From positions 1-64,000 of the forward strand of contig CAWAKK010000005.1 in NCBI GenBank assembly GCA_963782605.1: 64,000 nucleotides of DNA. Direction: 5' to 3'. Under the pieces are notes generated by a model, which had not been told where the DNA came from, searched no databases, and saw only the letters and a program-made list of their open reading frames with translations. Origin of the DNA: JBDTSW01 sp963782605 (GTDB lineage Bacteria > Actinomycetota > Thermoleophilia > Solirubrobacterales > 70-9). Position 1 is the first letter of the stretch. The number at the start of each line of letters is the position of its first letter. The translations under genes and the position numbers were made by a program. Below are positions 17,319 to 25,820 of the stretch, one piece after another.

Positions 17319-18752
17319 GTGGCCGGCCCCACCGTTCTGATCATGGCGGCGGGCGAGGGAACCAGGATGCGCTCCTCGCTGCCCAAGATGCTGCACCCCA
17401 TTTGCGGGCGGCCGATGGTCGCCTGGCCTGTGCTCGCCGCCCTCGAGGCCGGCGCCGCGCGGGTCGCCGTGATCGTTCCCCCCCATCGCGACCTCTCGGC
17501 AGCCCTCCCGAAAGGCACGGAGACCGTGGTCCAGGACGTCGCCGACGGCACCGGCGGCGCCGTGCGCTCGGCCCTTCACCTGATCCACGATGCCGAGACC
17601 GTGCTGGTCGTGCCCGGCGACCATCCACTCATCTCCGGCGCCCTGCTCAGCGACATGCTCGACGCCCACAGGAACGCGGGAGCGGCCGCCTCGGTCATGT
17701 CGGTCGAACTCGACGATCCCGGCGCCTACGGCCGCCTCGTGCGCGACGACGCCGGTGAGGTCGACTGCATCGTCGAGACCAAGCACGCCGACCGGGTCTC
17801 GGACGCGATCCTCGCGATCCGCGAGATCTCGACGAGCACGTTCGCCTTCGAGGCTCGCGGCCTCGTCGATGCCCTCGAGCGCATCACGACCGACAACGAG
17901 GCGGGGGAGTACTACCTCGGTGACGTGCTGCCCATCTTCAAGGCGGCGGGCAAGCGAGTGATCGCCTTTTCCGCCCCCGATCCGGCCGCGAACCTGGGGG
18001 TCAACAACCGTGCCGACCTGGCCATCGTCGCGCAGGAGACCCGCCGGCGCATCCTCGAGGGCCACATGGTCGCCGGGGTGACCGTTACCGACCCCAGTTC
18101 AACCTGGGTCGACGCGGACGTCGAGATCGCCGCCGACGTCACCCTCGAGCCCGGCTCGGTGCTCCACGGCGCAACGCGCATCGGCGCCGGATCGGCGATC
18201 GGCCCGCACACCACCCTGATCGATGCCGTACTCGGGGAGAACGTTCGTGTTCCACACTCCTACCTCATCGAGTGCGAGGTTGCCTCCGGCTGCTCGGTTG
18301 GTCCCTTCGCCTATCTGCGCCCGGGCGCCCACCTCGCCGAGGGCGCGAAGGCGGGCACCTTCGTCGAGGTCAAGAACTCGCGCATCGGTGAGGGAGCCAA
18401 GATCCCGCACCTTTCATACGTCGGCGACACCGACGTCGGCGCGGAATCGAACATCGGGGCAGGAACGATCACCGCCAACTACGACGGATTCACCAAGAAC
18501 CGCACGAAGATCGGGGAACGTGCGCGCATCAGCGTTCACACCTCGCTGGTTGCCCCTGTCGAGATCGGCGACGACGCATACACTGGCGCCGGAGCGGTGA
18601 TCCGCGAGGACGTCCCGGACGGCGCCCTCGGGGTCTCCAAGGCCGAGCAGCGCAACATCGAGGGCTTCGCGGAGCGCAAGGCAGCCCAGCACGCCGCGGA
18701 AAAAGACCCAGAGCCAAAGACAGAGCGGAAGGACACGGGGGAGAGCACGTGA
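17319..18752 (+). CDS. glmU: Bifunctional UDP-GlcNAc pyrophosphorylase / GlcN-1-P acetyltransferase
   Basis: GlmU acetylates glucosamine-1-phosphate and then makes UDP-N-acetylglucosamine for peptidoglycan. In the 477-residue protein the N-terminal uridyltransferase has IMAAGEGTRMRSSLPKMLHP (residues 8-27), DGTGGAVRSAL and VVPGDHPLI. The C-terminal left-handed beta-helix is a hexapeptide-repeat domain with IPHLSYVGDTDVG, GAGTITANYDG and KTKIG-like NRTKIGERA. The charged tail (EKDPEPKTERKD) is variable. GTG start. It overlaps prs as GTGA, giving a coupled sugar-nucleotide and PRPP pair as in other actinobacteria. Confidence 0.96.
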   Translation: MAGPTVLIMAAGEGTRMRSSLPKMLHPICGRPMVAWPVLAALEAGAARVAVIVPPHRDLSAALPKGTETVVQDVADGTGGAVRSALHLIHDAETVLVVPGDHPLISGALLSDMLDAHRNAGAAASVMSVELDDPGAYGRLVRDDAGEVDCIVETKHADRVSDAILAIREISTSTFAFEARGLVDALERITTDNEAGEYYLGDVLPIFKAAGKRVIAFSAPDPAANLGVNNRADLAIVAQETRRRILEGHMVAGVTVTDPSSTWVDADVEIAADVTLEPGSVLHGATRIGAGSAIGPHTTLIDAVLGENVRVPHSYLIECEVASGCSVGPFAYLRPGAHLAEGAKAGTFVEVKNSRIGEGAKIPHLSYVGDTDVGAESNIGAGTITANYDGFTKNRTKIGERARISVHTSLVAPVEIGDDAYTGAGAVIREDVPDGALGVSKAEQRNIEGFAERKAAQHAAEKDPEPKTERKDTGEST

Positions 18753-19780
18753 GCGTCGTGGAGGAGGAGCCGCAGGTCAGAAGCTCGCTCGAGCACGAGT
18801 ACAACAAGCGTCTGATGGTCTTCGGCGGCCGGGCCTCGATGGAGCTCGCCGCGAGGATCGCGGGCCACCTCGAGGTCGACCTCGGCACAGCCGACCTGCG
18901 CACCTTCGCCGACGGGGAGGTCTACGCCCGCTACGAGGAGTCGATCCGCGGCGCGGACGTCTTCCTGGTGCAGTCCACCGCTGCAAATGAAGCGAACGGG
19001 ATGACCCCGAACGACGCGCTGATGGAGCTGCTCACGATGATCGACGCAGCCCAGGGCGCCTCCGCCCACCGGATCATCGCCGTCATGCCCTGGTACGGCT
19101 ACGGTCGCCAGGACAAGAAGTCCCAGCCTCGCGAGCCGATCACCGCCCGCGTGGTCGCCAAGTGCCTCGAGGCCGTCGGGGTCGATCGCGTCCTCACCAT
19201 GGACCTTCACTCCGGTCAGGTGCAGGGCTTCTTCGAGGTCCCGGTCGATCACATGACCGCGATGCCGAACCTGACCCAGTACTTCCTTGATCAGGCCTGG
19301 GGGGACGACCTTGTGATCGTCTCGCCCGACGCCGGCCGGGTGAAGGTCGCCCGCAACTTCGCCCGCAAGCTGGGCGTCCACTGGGCCGTGATGGAGAAGG
19401 AGCGCCCGGCCCAGCAGGTCGCGGAGATCGGCTACGTGGTCGGCGACGTCAAGGGAAAGACCGCCGTCCTCGTCGACGACATGATCGATACCGCCGGAAC
19501 GCTCTGCGCCGCGGCGAACACCGTGCGTGAGGAGGGCGCCGCGCGCGTGATCGCGTGCGCCACCCACGGGGTCTTCTCCGGGCCCGCCTACGAACGGCTG
19601 GGTTACGAGGAATCTGGGATCGAGCGCATCGTCGTCACCGACACGATCCCCCTGCGCCCCGGCGCCCCCGAGAACATCACCGTGCTCTCGACGGCGCAGA
19701 CGCTCGCCGACTCGATCCGCCGCATCTTCGCGGACGACTCGGTATCGGAGATTTTCGCAGGGGAGAATCAGCTCTTCTAG
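18749..19780 (+). CDS. prs: Ribose-phosphate pyrophosphokinase
   Basis: Makes PRPP from ribose-5-phosphate and ATP for nucleotide, His and Trp synthesis. The 343-residue protein contains MPWYGYGRQDKKSQPREPIT (the flexible catalytic loop), TMDLHSGQVQGFF, VSPDAGRVKVA and the PRPP-binding VLVDDMIDTAGTLC (about residues 240-253). The N-terminus is about 20 residues longer than class I enzymes such as the E. coli one. GTG start inside a GTGA overlap with glmU. The stop codon lies in the loop of a terminator-like hairpin. Confidence 0.96.
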   Translation: MSVVEEEPQVRSSLEHEYNKRLMVFGGRASMELAARIAGHLEVDLGTADLRTFADGEVYARYEESIRGADVFLVQSTAANEANGMTPNDALMELLTMIDAAQGASAHRIIAVMPWYGYGRQDKKSQPREPITARVVAKCLEAVGVDRVLTMDLHSGQVQGFFEVPVDHMTAMPNLTQYFLDQAWGDDLVIVSPDAGRVKVARNFARKLGVHWAVMEKERPAQQVAEIGYVVGDVKGKTAVLVDDMIDTAGTLCAAANTVREEGAARVIACATHGVFSGPAYERLGYEESGIERIVVTDTIPLRPGAPENITVLSTAQTLADSIRRIFADDSVSEIFAGENQLF

Positions 19781-19843
19781 AGCTGATTCGGGCTGGCGCG
19801 GTGCTTTAGCACCGCGAGCAGCAGGTAAGGCGGCGAAGCCGCC
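19765..19843 (+). terminator. Hairpin cluster after prs
   Basis: Three perfect hairpins follow one another: a 10-bp stem 19765-19774/19780-19789 whose 5-nt loop and 3' arm hold the prs stop codon; an 8-bp stem 19797-19804/19809-19816 with loop TTTA; and a 6-bp stem 19829-19834/19838-19843 with loop GAA. No long T-run follows. The likely role is transcript termination between two convergent genes. The arm at 19780-19790 can also pair with 19874-19882. Confidence 0.5.
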
Positions 19844-19876
19844 GCAGGTGATTCACGGGCTACTCATCGGCTCGAA

Positions 19877-20389
19877 TCAGCCGAACCCCGGGTCGTAGAT
19901 GGCCCACTCTCCGTCGTCCGTCTCGAGCAGGACCGTGCGCTGCTGCGGTCCGCGTCCGCCCTTCACGATCAACTCTGTCTCCACCCGGGCGCGGTCGCCG
20001 CTCACGCTCGAAAGCGTCACTCGCAGTCGGCTTCCCTTGAGCTGATCGCCCACCAACGCGTCCAGAACCTCGACGCAGCCGTCGAGGTTCTGCTCGGCGG
20101 CCAGCGCCCCGGCACGGACCTCGATCGCGTTTCGCGCGGGCCGCGTGAGCAGGCCGCAGAACGTCCCGAAGTCGCCGGCGGCGCCGGCCGCGAAGAAACG
20201 CTCGACCGTGTCCTGGGCGAGCTCCTCCTGGGTAGGCGGATCGGAGAAGGGCCCGACGTCGAAGACCGCGAGCGCCGCGACGGCGATGACGATCACCAGC
20301 AGGACCGCGGCGACGCGCCGCCGGGTGTGCTCGTCCAGGTATCCCAAGGCGCGGTGACCGTACCGCGCAGCCGCAGGGGTGAACCCCAC
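19877..20389 (-). CDS. Membrane-anchored protein with NTF2-like domain (putative)
   Basis: With GTG 20389 as start the protein has 170 residues: a short cytosolic N-terminus (YLDEHTRRRV), one membrane helix (AAVLLVIVIAVAALAVFDVG) and an exported domain. QEELAQDTVERFFAAGAAGD then CGLLTRPARNAI and GCVEVLDAL resemble the DUF4878/NTF2-like pattern (conserved Cys pair). TVLLETDDGEWAIYDPGFG is the typical closing strand. A TTG at 20347 is an alternative start. It is convergent with prs and divergent from the GDPD gene. Function unknown. Confidence 0.65.
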   Translation of the reverse strand: MGFTPAAARYGHRALGYLDEHTRRRVAAVLLVIVIAVAALAVFDVGPFSDPPTQEELAQDTVERFFAAGAAGDFGTFCGLLTRPARNAIEVRAGALAAEQNLDGCVEVLDALVGDQLKGSRLRVTLSSVSGDRARVETELIVKGGRGPQQRTVLLETDDGEWAIYDPGFG

Positions 20390-20394
20390 ATCCC

Positions 20395-20400
20395 TACGGT
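20395..20400 (+). promoter_or_regulatory. -10 box (TACGGT), leaderless, for GDPD gene
   Basis: TACGGT ends 6 nt before GTG 20407. Confidence 0.55.
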
Positions 20401-20406
20401 TCGCCC

Positions 20407-21165
20407 GTGGATCGCAAGCTGCTTCGGATCGGGCACAAGGGAGCCGACGGGATCGTTCCCGGCAACACCCTCGCGAGCTTCGAGGCAGCGGTTGCGGCCG
20501 GTGTGGACGTGATCGAGTTCGACGTGCTGCGACCCCGCGGCGACTTCGCCGAGACCGACGATTGGCGCGATGCCGAGGGCGGGCCCGCCTCCGGCACTGG
20601 TCCCCTCTTGATCGCGCACGACTGGGCGGCCGCACGGCGGGGCGATCCGCCCACGCTCGCAGCGGCGCTCGACGCCTTCACCCGGCCCCCTCTCCAAAAC
20701 GTGGACATCGACCTCGACCTGAAGATCGCCGGCCGCGAGGACGAGGTGGTCGCGGCGCTGCGCGAGCGTGGGCTCCTCGACCGGGCGATGGTTTCCGGAA
20801 TGGAGCTTCAAGGCCTGCGCTGGGTCGCGGCAAACGCTCCGGAGGTCCGCCTCGGCTGGACGGTCCCAAGGATCACTCGCGACTGGCGCAGGGAGCGCTG
20901 GGCCAAGCCGCTCGTTGCGATCTGGCTGGCCTGGTCACGGTGGCGGCTGCCGCTCCGCGTGGAGCGCGAGGCACCGACGCTGGGCGCGTGGGCCGTCTGG
21001 ATCTTTCACGCACTCGTCACGCCACGGCTGATCGCCGCTGCCGAGCGGGCGGGCGTCGCCGTCATCACCTGGACGGTCGACAGCGAAGCCGAGGTGAGGA
21101 GGCTGAAAGACCTCGGGGTCGATGGCATCGTCACCAACGACCCACGCGTGTTCGAAAGCCTCTGA
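20407..21165 (+). CDS. Glycerophosphodiester phosphodiesterase family protein
   Basis: A 252-residue protein of the GDPD family, which cleaves glycerophosphodiesters to sn-glycerol-3-phosphate and an alcohol. Motifs: LRIGHKGADGIVPGNTLASF (catalytic His, then Asn-Thr), GVDVIEFDV (metal-binding Glu/Asp), LIAHD (second catalytic His) and a C-terminal VITWTVDSEAEV and GVDGIVTNDP. The usual R-G-A of the first motif is K-G-A here. No signal peptide, so it is probably cytosolic. The leaderless box supports the GTG start. Confidence 0.85.
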   Translation: MDRKLLRIGHKGADGIVPGNTLASFEAAVAAGVDVIEFDVLRPRGDFAETDDWRDAEGGPASGTGPLLIAHDWAAARRGDPPTLAAALDAFTRPPLQNVDIDLDLKIAGREDEVVAALRERGLLDRAMVSGMELQGLRWVAANAPEVRLGWTVPRITRDWRRERWAKPLVAIWLAWSRWRLPLRVEREAPTLGAWAVWIFHALVTPRLIAAAERAGVAVITWTVDSEAEVRRLKDLGVDGIVTNDPRVFESL

Positions 21166-21177
21166 GCGACCTCCCGG

Positions 21178-22599
21178 CTACACCGGCCGGCCCGCATAGC
21201 CCGGCACGCGCCTTTGCCCGCGGGACTCGAAATAGGCCCACTCTGCTTGCCCCAGCTCGGTCGCCGGGTCGTCGGCGTACACCCACTCGCGCATGATCCG
21301 ATGCCAGTTGCGCCGAGCTCCCAGCTGGGCGAGCACGGCCAGAACCCCCGTCTCCATCCGCCGGCCCATCAGCTCCTCCGCGGGCACGCTCTCGCGCCGC
21401 ATCAGGTCGTAGTACTCCGAGCGTGGGTCCGATGTCGCCTCGATCACCTTCATCACCCGCCGTTTCGAGACGGTGTATTCGCTGTCGTCGAGATACCAAC
21501 CGCCGACGAGCATGACGTGCTCCATCAGCCGCTCGGCGTCGAGCTTCGACGGGTTCTTGACGAAGCCGAGGTCGTGGAGCGCTTGGCGGAGCGCCTCGGG
21601 ATCCTTGCGCGACGCGGCATCGATGGCCGCCTGCTCGAGCTCGATCTGCTCGAGGTCGAGCTTCTTCGTCATCCCGAAGTCGAGGAAGGCCACCCTGCCG
21701 TCCTCCATCAGGATGTAGTTGCCGGGATGGGCATCGGCGTTGAAGTGCTGCAGGTGGTAGATCGAGCCGAAGCAGAACCGGAAGACGATTTCGCCGAAGC
21801 GGCTTCGCTCTGCCTCACCGAGCTCCTTGACCTCCTCGAACCCCTTGCCCTCGACGAACTCGGTGACGAGCACGCGCCGGCGCGAGAGGCGAGTGACGAC
21901 GTCGGGCACCTGAATGAAGGGGTGTCCGCGATAGGCGCGGGCGAAGGCCCGCTGGTTTTGCGCCTCGTACTCGTAGTCGAGTTCTTCCAGGACGCGCTCG
22001 CGCAACTCTCCGGCCACCGCCTTCGCGTCGAGCCCGGGCGCGAGCGCCTTCGCGAGTCGCACGAGCATGCCCGCGTTCGCGAGGTCGGCCTCGAGCGCCT
22101 CGGCCACCCCCGGGTACTGGATCTTCACCGCGACGTCGCGACCATCGAGCAGCTTGGCGCGGTGGACCTGGCCGATCGACGCAGCGGCGAACGCTGCGTG
22201 CTCGAACTCCCCAAAGGTGTCGTCGAAGCTCTCGTCGCGGTACTCCTCGTCGAGCACCGTCCGGACCTGCTCCCACGGCATCGGCGGAGCGTCGGTCCGC
22301 AGCTTGGCCAGCTGCTCGTGGTAGATCTCGGCGTACTCGGGCGGAAGAAAGTCGGTATCGATGAACGAGGCGAGCTGCCCCAGCTTCATGGCCGCGCCCT
22401 TCATCTCGCCGAGAACGTCCAGCATCTTCATCGCCGTCTCCAGATGGCGGGCCTCAAGCTTTGTTTGCGCCTCCTCGTCGGAGCGGGCGAGGGATGCAGC
22501 TCGGGTTCCCGCGTACCTGGTGGCCTGGCCGCCGAGAGCGGTGCCGAGCTTGGCGGACCGGCGAATCCGCCCCTTTGGGATTTCGGGACCCTCACCCAT
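21178..22599 (-). CDS. ABC1/UbiB (ADCK) family atypical kinase
   Basis: A 473-residue protein of the ABC1/UbiB atypical kinase family. Signatures: KLGQLASF (KxGQ motif), AAASIGQVHRA (Ala-rich nucleotide loop), VAVKIQYPG (ATP-site Lys), FNADAHPGNYIL (catalytic Asp/His region) and VAFLDFGMTKK (metal-binding DFG). No C-terminal membrane helix is obvious, unlike E. coli UbiB. The start at 22599 (MGEGPEIPKGRIRR) is fixed by a TAGATT box 7 nt upstream. In other bacteria the family supports quinone or lipid metabolism; the target here is unknown. The rplY gene is divergent. Confidence 0.9.
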   Translation of the reverse strand: MGEGPEIPKGRIRRSAKLGTALGGQATRYAGTRAASLARSDEEAQTKLEARHLETAMKMLDVLGEMKGAAMKLGQLASFIDTDFLPPEYAEIYHEQLAKLRTDAPPMPWEQVRTVLDEEYRDESFDDTFGEFEHAAFAAASIGQVHRAKLLDGRDVAVKIQYPGVAEALEADLANAGMLVRLAKALAPGLDAKAVAGELRERVLEELDYEYEAQNQRAFARAYRGHPFIQVPDVVTRLSRRRVLVTEFVEGKGFEEVKELGEAERSRFGEIVFRFCFGSIYHLQHFNADAHPGNYILMEDGRVAFLDFGMTKKLDLEQIELEQAAIDAASRKDPEALRQALHDLGFVKNPSKLDAERLMEHVMLVGGWYLDDSEYTVSKRRVMKVIEATSDPRSEYYDLMRRESVPAEELMGRRMETGVLAVLAQLGARRNWHRIMREWVYADDPATELGQAEWAYFESRGQRRVPGYAGRPV

Positions 22600-22606
22600 C
22601 CAGAGG

Positions 22607-22612
22607 AATCTA
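22607..22612 (-). promoter_or_regulatory. -10 box (TAGATT), leaderless, for the UbiB-like gene
   Basis: On the minus strand TAGATT ends 7 nt before ATG 22599. Confidence 0.6.
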
Positions 22613-22662
22613 GATGAGCGCCCACCCCTGTTCCGCCAGTTCGAGATCAAGCCGGCACCCTC

Positions 22663-22668
22663 TATCCT
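22663..22668 (+). promoter_or_regulatory. -10 box (TATCCT) for rplY-pth
   Basis: TATCCT ends 11 nt before the rplY ATG at 22680, giving a very short leader at most. Confidence 0.45.
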
Positions 22669-22679
22669 CAGCCGTCGCC

Positions 22680-23408
22680 ATGGCTTCAGACCGCGCCACG
22701 CTCAAGGTCGACGAGCGCACCGAGTTCGGCTCGCGCTCGACGCGACGCTTGCGCCGTTCCGGGCTCGTGCCCGGCATCGTCTACGGAGGCGATTCCGAGA
22801 CCCGTCACTTCCAGGTGGGCGTGGGCGAGCTGCGGAGCGTGCTGGTGCATGGTGGCGCCCTCATCGACCTCCAGTTCGATGGCAAGGCGACGCCGGTCGT
22901 GATCAAGGACGAGCAGCGCCATCCCGTGCGCGGCCAGGTCATGCACCTCGATCTGCTCGAGGTCAAGCTCGACGAGGCCATAGAGGCCGACGTCGAGGTC
23001 GAGCTGCTCGGCGCCGAGGAGGCCCCCGGCGTCAAGGAGGGCGGTGTCCTCGAGCACGTGACACACCAGGTCACGATCTCGGCGCTCCCGACCGACATCC
23101 CGGAGAGCATCGCCGCCGACGTCTCGGGCATGGAGATCGGCGACACCCTTCAGCTTGCGATGGTGCCGGCGCCCGAGGGGGTTGAGTACGCGCTCGGAGA
23201 GGACGAGGACCCCGAGGAGATCACGATCGCCACACTCTCGCCGCCGCGCATCGAGGAGGAGCCCGAGCCCGAACTCGAGGAGGAGGCTGAGCTCATCGGC
23301 GAGGACGGCGAGCCGATCGAGCGCGAGGAGGGCGAGGAGGGCGAGGCCCCCGCCGAGGGCGAGGGCGATTCGGCCGCCGAGGGCGACGAGTCGGGCGACG
23401 AGGGTTAG
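22680..23408 (+). CDS. rplY: Ribosomal protein bL25 (CTC/TL5 form)
   Basis: bL25 binds 5S rRNA in the large subunit. The 242-residue long CTC form has an N-terminal 5S-binding domain (about 1-90: VPGIVYGGD, VVIKDEQRHPVRGQVMHLDL) and a C-terminal beta domain (about 95-185: ISALPTDIPESIAADVSGM). It adds an unusually acidic tail of about 50 residues rich in Glu/Asp. ATG 22680 is the natural family start (ASDRATLKVDERTEFG). It is followed 3 nt later by pth, a common pairing in bacteria. Confidence 0.95.
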   Translation: MASDRATLKVDERTEFGSRSTRRLRRSGLVPGIVYGGDSETRHFQVGVGELRSVLVHGGALIDLQFDGKATPVVIKDEQRHPVRGQVMHLDLLEVKLDEAIEADVEVELLGAEEAPGVKEGGVLEHVTHQVTISALPTDIPESIAADVSGMEIGDTLQLAMVPAPEGVEYALGEDEDPEEITIATLSPPRIEEEPEPELEEEAELIGEDGEPIEREEGEEGEAPAEGEGDSAAEGDESGDEG

Positions 23409-23411
23409 CCC

Positions 23412-24014
23412 TTGCGACTGTTTGGCCGGCGTCGCTTCGAAGACGCTGGCGAGGGAGGCGACCGCTTCCTGGTCGTGGGTCTGGGAAATCCGGGTTCGCG
23501 GTACGCGAAGACCCGGCACAACGTGGGCTTCGAGGTGGCAGCCGAGCTTGAGCGTCGATGGGATTTGCCGCGCGCGAAGCGAAAGTTCCGCGGCCTCTAC
23601 TCCGAAGGGCGCATTCGGCCCGGCGGGCCGCGGGTCGCGGTTCTTCGCCCCCAGACGTTCATGAACGAGTCCGGCACCGCCGTTGGTCCCGCCCGCGGCA
23701 GCCTGAAGGCTCCGCTCGACCACGTGGTCGTCGTCCACGATGAGATCGATTTGCCGTTTGGGGAGGTGCGATCGAAGCCGGGAGGCGGTGTCGCCGGCCA
23801 CAACGGCTTGAAGAGCCTCAAGCAGGGTCTTGGGAGCGCGGACTTCTGGCGCGTGCGGACAGGGGTCGGGCGACCCGACTCCACCGACCCGGAAATCGTC
23901 TCAGCGCACGTCCTCGGCCGCTTCTCCGAATCCGATGACGAGGTGCGCGGACTGATCGCGCAGGCGGCCGATGAGGCAGAGCGAGTGATCGAGAGGATCC
24001 CGGCCGATGGGTGA
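23412..24014 (+). CDS. pth: Peptidyl-tRNA hydrolase
   Basis: Recycles peptidyl-tRNA released by stalled ribosomes. The 200-residue protein has LVVGLGNPGSRYAKTRHNVG (catalytic His and Asn), LRPQTFMNESG, VVHDEIDLPFGEVRSKPGG (catalytic Asp) and GHNGLKSL. The start used is TTG 23412, which leaves a 20-residue N-terminal extension (RLFGRRRFEDAGE) before the family core; a later start is possible. It is 3 nt after rplY and overlaps the enoyl-CoA hydratase gene by 8 nt. Confidence 0.94.
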   Translation: MRLFGRRRFEDAGEGGDRFLVVGLGNPGSRYAKTRHNVGFEVAAELERRWDLPRAKRKFRGLYSEGRIRPGGPRVAVLRPQTFMNESGTAVGPARGSLKAPLDHVVVVHDEIDLPFGEVRSKPGGGVAGHNGLKSLKQGLGSADFWRVRTGVGRPDSTDPEIVSAHVLGRFSESDDEVRGLIAQAADEAERVIERIPADG

Positions 24015-24750
24015 GCTCACGACCTACGAGGTGGGCGGGGCAGGCGCGGAGGTCGCTCCCGCAGGGGTGGCCCTGCTTCGCCTCAACCGTGCCGAGGCGC
24101 GAAACGCGGTCAACACAGGCATGTTGATCGAGCTACTGGAGCACGTGGGTCAGGCCAAAGGCGATGAGAGCGTGCGGGTCCTGGTCCTGTCTTCCTCCGA
24201 CCACATGGGGCTGTCTGCCGGAGCCGACGTCCGAGAGGAGCTCGACGAGGAGGGGAAGGTCCGCCGCATGCAGCTCTTCGCCGGCCTTTACGACTCACTC
24301 ACGGATTTCCCAAAGCCCACGATCGCCGTCTGCCACGGTGCCTGCGTGGGTGCGGGCGCCGAGATCGCAGTCGCTTGCGACTTGCGGGTGGGCGGCTCAA
24401 ATCTGCGCCTGCGCTTTCCAGGCGGCGCCCTGGGTGTCCCGGTGGGACCCGCGCGTCTCGCCACGCTCTGCGGCCTGTCCGTTGCCAAGTACCTGCTCCT
24501 GACCGCGAAGGAGATCGACGCCGATGCTGCCTACCGCTGGGGCCTCGTGCACAAGGTTGCGCCGGCAGCGGCTGCGGAGTCGGCCGCTCTCGCGCTCGGC
24601 GAGCAGGTAGCCGCAAACCCGCCGGAGGCGGTGGCGCGGCTGAAAGCGATGCTGCACGAGTGGGACGGCGTCGTTGAGCGCGCCCGCACCGAGGGGGAGG
24701 CTCAGGTCGAGTGGGAGCGGTCGGGGCCGGGCCTGCCCTATCGACCCTAG
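24007..24750 (+). CDS. Enoyl-CoA hydratase/isomerase family protein
   Basis: A 247-residue crotonase-fold protein. Matching parts: LLRLNRAEARNAVN, the CoA/oxyanion strand LSAGADVREEL, the second oxyanion segment CHGACVGAGAEIAVACDLRV, and LGVPVGPARLATL in place of the more usual catalytic Glu segment. The position of the hydratase Glu (GACVGAGAEIAVACD) is partly kept, the second Glu less clearly. The activity could be hydratase, isomerase or another crotonase reaction. It is co-transcribed with pth. Its TAG shares a CTAG with the convergent rlmN. Confidence 0.85.
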   Translation: MGELTTYEVGGAGAEVAPAGVALLRLNRAEARNAVNTGMLIELLEHVGQAKGDESVRVLVLSSSDHMGLSAGADVREELDEEGKVRRMQLFAGLYDSLTDFPKPTIAVCHGACVGAGAEIAVACDLRVGGSNLRLRFPGGALGVPVGPARLATLCGLSVAKYLLLTAKEIDADAAYRWGLVHKVAPAAAAESAALALGEQVAANPPEAVARLKAMLHEWDGVVERARTEGEAQVEWERSGPGLPYRP

Positions 24751-25730
24751 GCTGCCTTTGCCGCGAGCTGACCGCAGGCCGCGTCGATGTCGCGACCGCG
24801 CGTGAGTCGCACTGTCGCCCGCAGGCCCCGCTCCTCCAGTGCCGCGCGGAAGGCATCGGTCGCGCGCCGTGAGGAGCCCTCGTAGACCGAGCCGGTGGGG
24901 TTGAAGGGGATCAGGTTCACCTTGTAGATGCGCGGATCGAGGAGGTTGGCCAGCGCCGTCGCCTGCTCGTAGCGATCGTTGACGCCGCCGAGCATCACGT
25001 ACTCCACGAAGATCCGCCGCCGCTTGCGGGCGTGGTGGCGCTCGCACGCCGCCAGCACCTCCGCGATCGGGTAGCGGTCGTTTACCGGCATGATCTGCGA
25101 GCGCAGCGCGTCGTCGGGTGCGTGCAGGCTGAGCGCGAGGCGGATGGGCATCTCGACCTCGGCGAGGCGATCGATTCCGGGCACCCAGCCGACCGTTGAG
25201 ATCGCCGTGCGTCGGCGGGTGATCCCGATGTCCGGCAATCGTTCGCAGGCGGCGAGGACGGCGTCCAGGTTCATCATCGGCTCGCCCATGCCCATGAAGA
25301 CGCAGTGATCGACCGGCCCCATACGCCGGAAGTGAAGCGCCTGGTCGAGGATCTCTGATGCGGTCAGGTTGCGGCCGAAGCGCATCGACCCTGTCGCGCA
25401 GAAGGTGCAGGTGAGCGGGCAGCCCGACTGCGAGGAGAGGCACACCGACCGGCGCCCGTCGCGGTAGGTCATGAGCACCGCCTCCAGCGGGCGCCCGTCC
25501 CCTGTCGCGAAGAGCGCCTTGATCGTGCCGTCGGTCGAGCGAGCCTCGTCCTTAAGCGACAGGGTCGAGAAGGGAACGGCCTCCGTGAGGGCATCCCGGA
25601 GCGCCTGGGGCAGGTTCGTCATCTCGCCGTAACCGGCGGTCCCGCGTGCAGCCCACTCCCACACCTGCGCGGCGCGGTAGCGGGGCTCGTCGCGTGAGGC
25701 GAGGAAGGCGGAGAGGGCGGGGAGGTCCAT
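24747..25730 (-). CDS. rlmN: 23S rRNA/tRNA adenine-C2 methyltransferase
   Basis: RlmN is a radical SAM enzyme that methylates C2 of A2503 in 23S rRNA and of A37 in some tRNAs. The 327-residue protein has the cluster motif CPLTCTFC (about residues 107-114), FMGMGEPMMN, STVGWVPGI and LALSLHAPDD. The two methyl-transfer cysteines are expected at GRDIDAACGQL near the end and in the cluster region. The N-terminal RNA-binding part (AQVWEWAARGTAGYGEMTNL) is present. Single gene; convergent with the hydratase and divergent from mfd. Confidence 0.95.
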   Translation of the reverse strand: MDLPALSAFLASRDEPRYRAAQVWEWAARGTAGYGEMTNLPQALRDALTEAVPFSTLSLKDEARSTDGTIKALFATGDGRPLEAVLMTYRDGRRSVCLSSQSGCPLTCTFCATGSMRFGRNLTASEILDQALHFRRMGPVDHCVFMGMGEPMMNLDAVLAACERLPDIGITRRRTAISTVGWVPGIDRLAEVEMPIRLALSLHAPDDALRSQIMPVNDRYPIAEVLAACERHHARKRRRIFVEYVMLGGVNDRYEQATALANLLDPRIYKVNLIPFNPTGSVYEGSSRRATDAFRAALEERGLRATVRLTRGRDIDAACGQLAAKAA

Positions 25731-25769
25731 GGCGAGATGGTGGCAGGCCGAAGGCTCGCCGGGCCGTCG

Positions 25770-25775
25770 TAAAAT
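25770..25775 (+). promoter_or_regulatory. -10 box (TAAAAT) for mfd
   Basis: TAAAAT is the most AT-rich hexamer of the rlmN-mfd divergent region. It lies 45 nt before the mfd ATG. Confidence 0.4.
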
Positions 25776-25820
25776 TGCTCTCGGAAGGGCCGGACCGCGC
25801 GTTCGGTCTTTCCGCGTGCC

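Noticed and set aside
21214..22617. 467-codon open frame on the plus strand
   Set aside because: Antisense shadow of the ABC1/UbiB kinase gene, whose motifs are complete.
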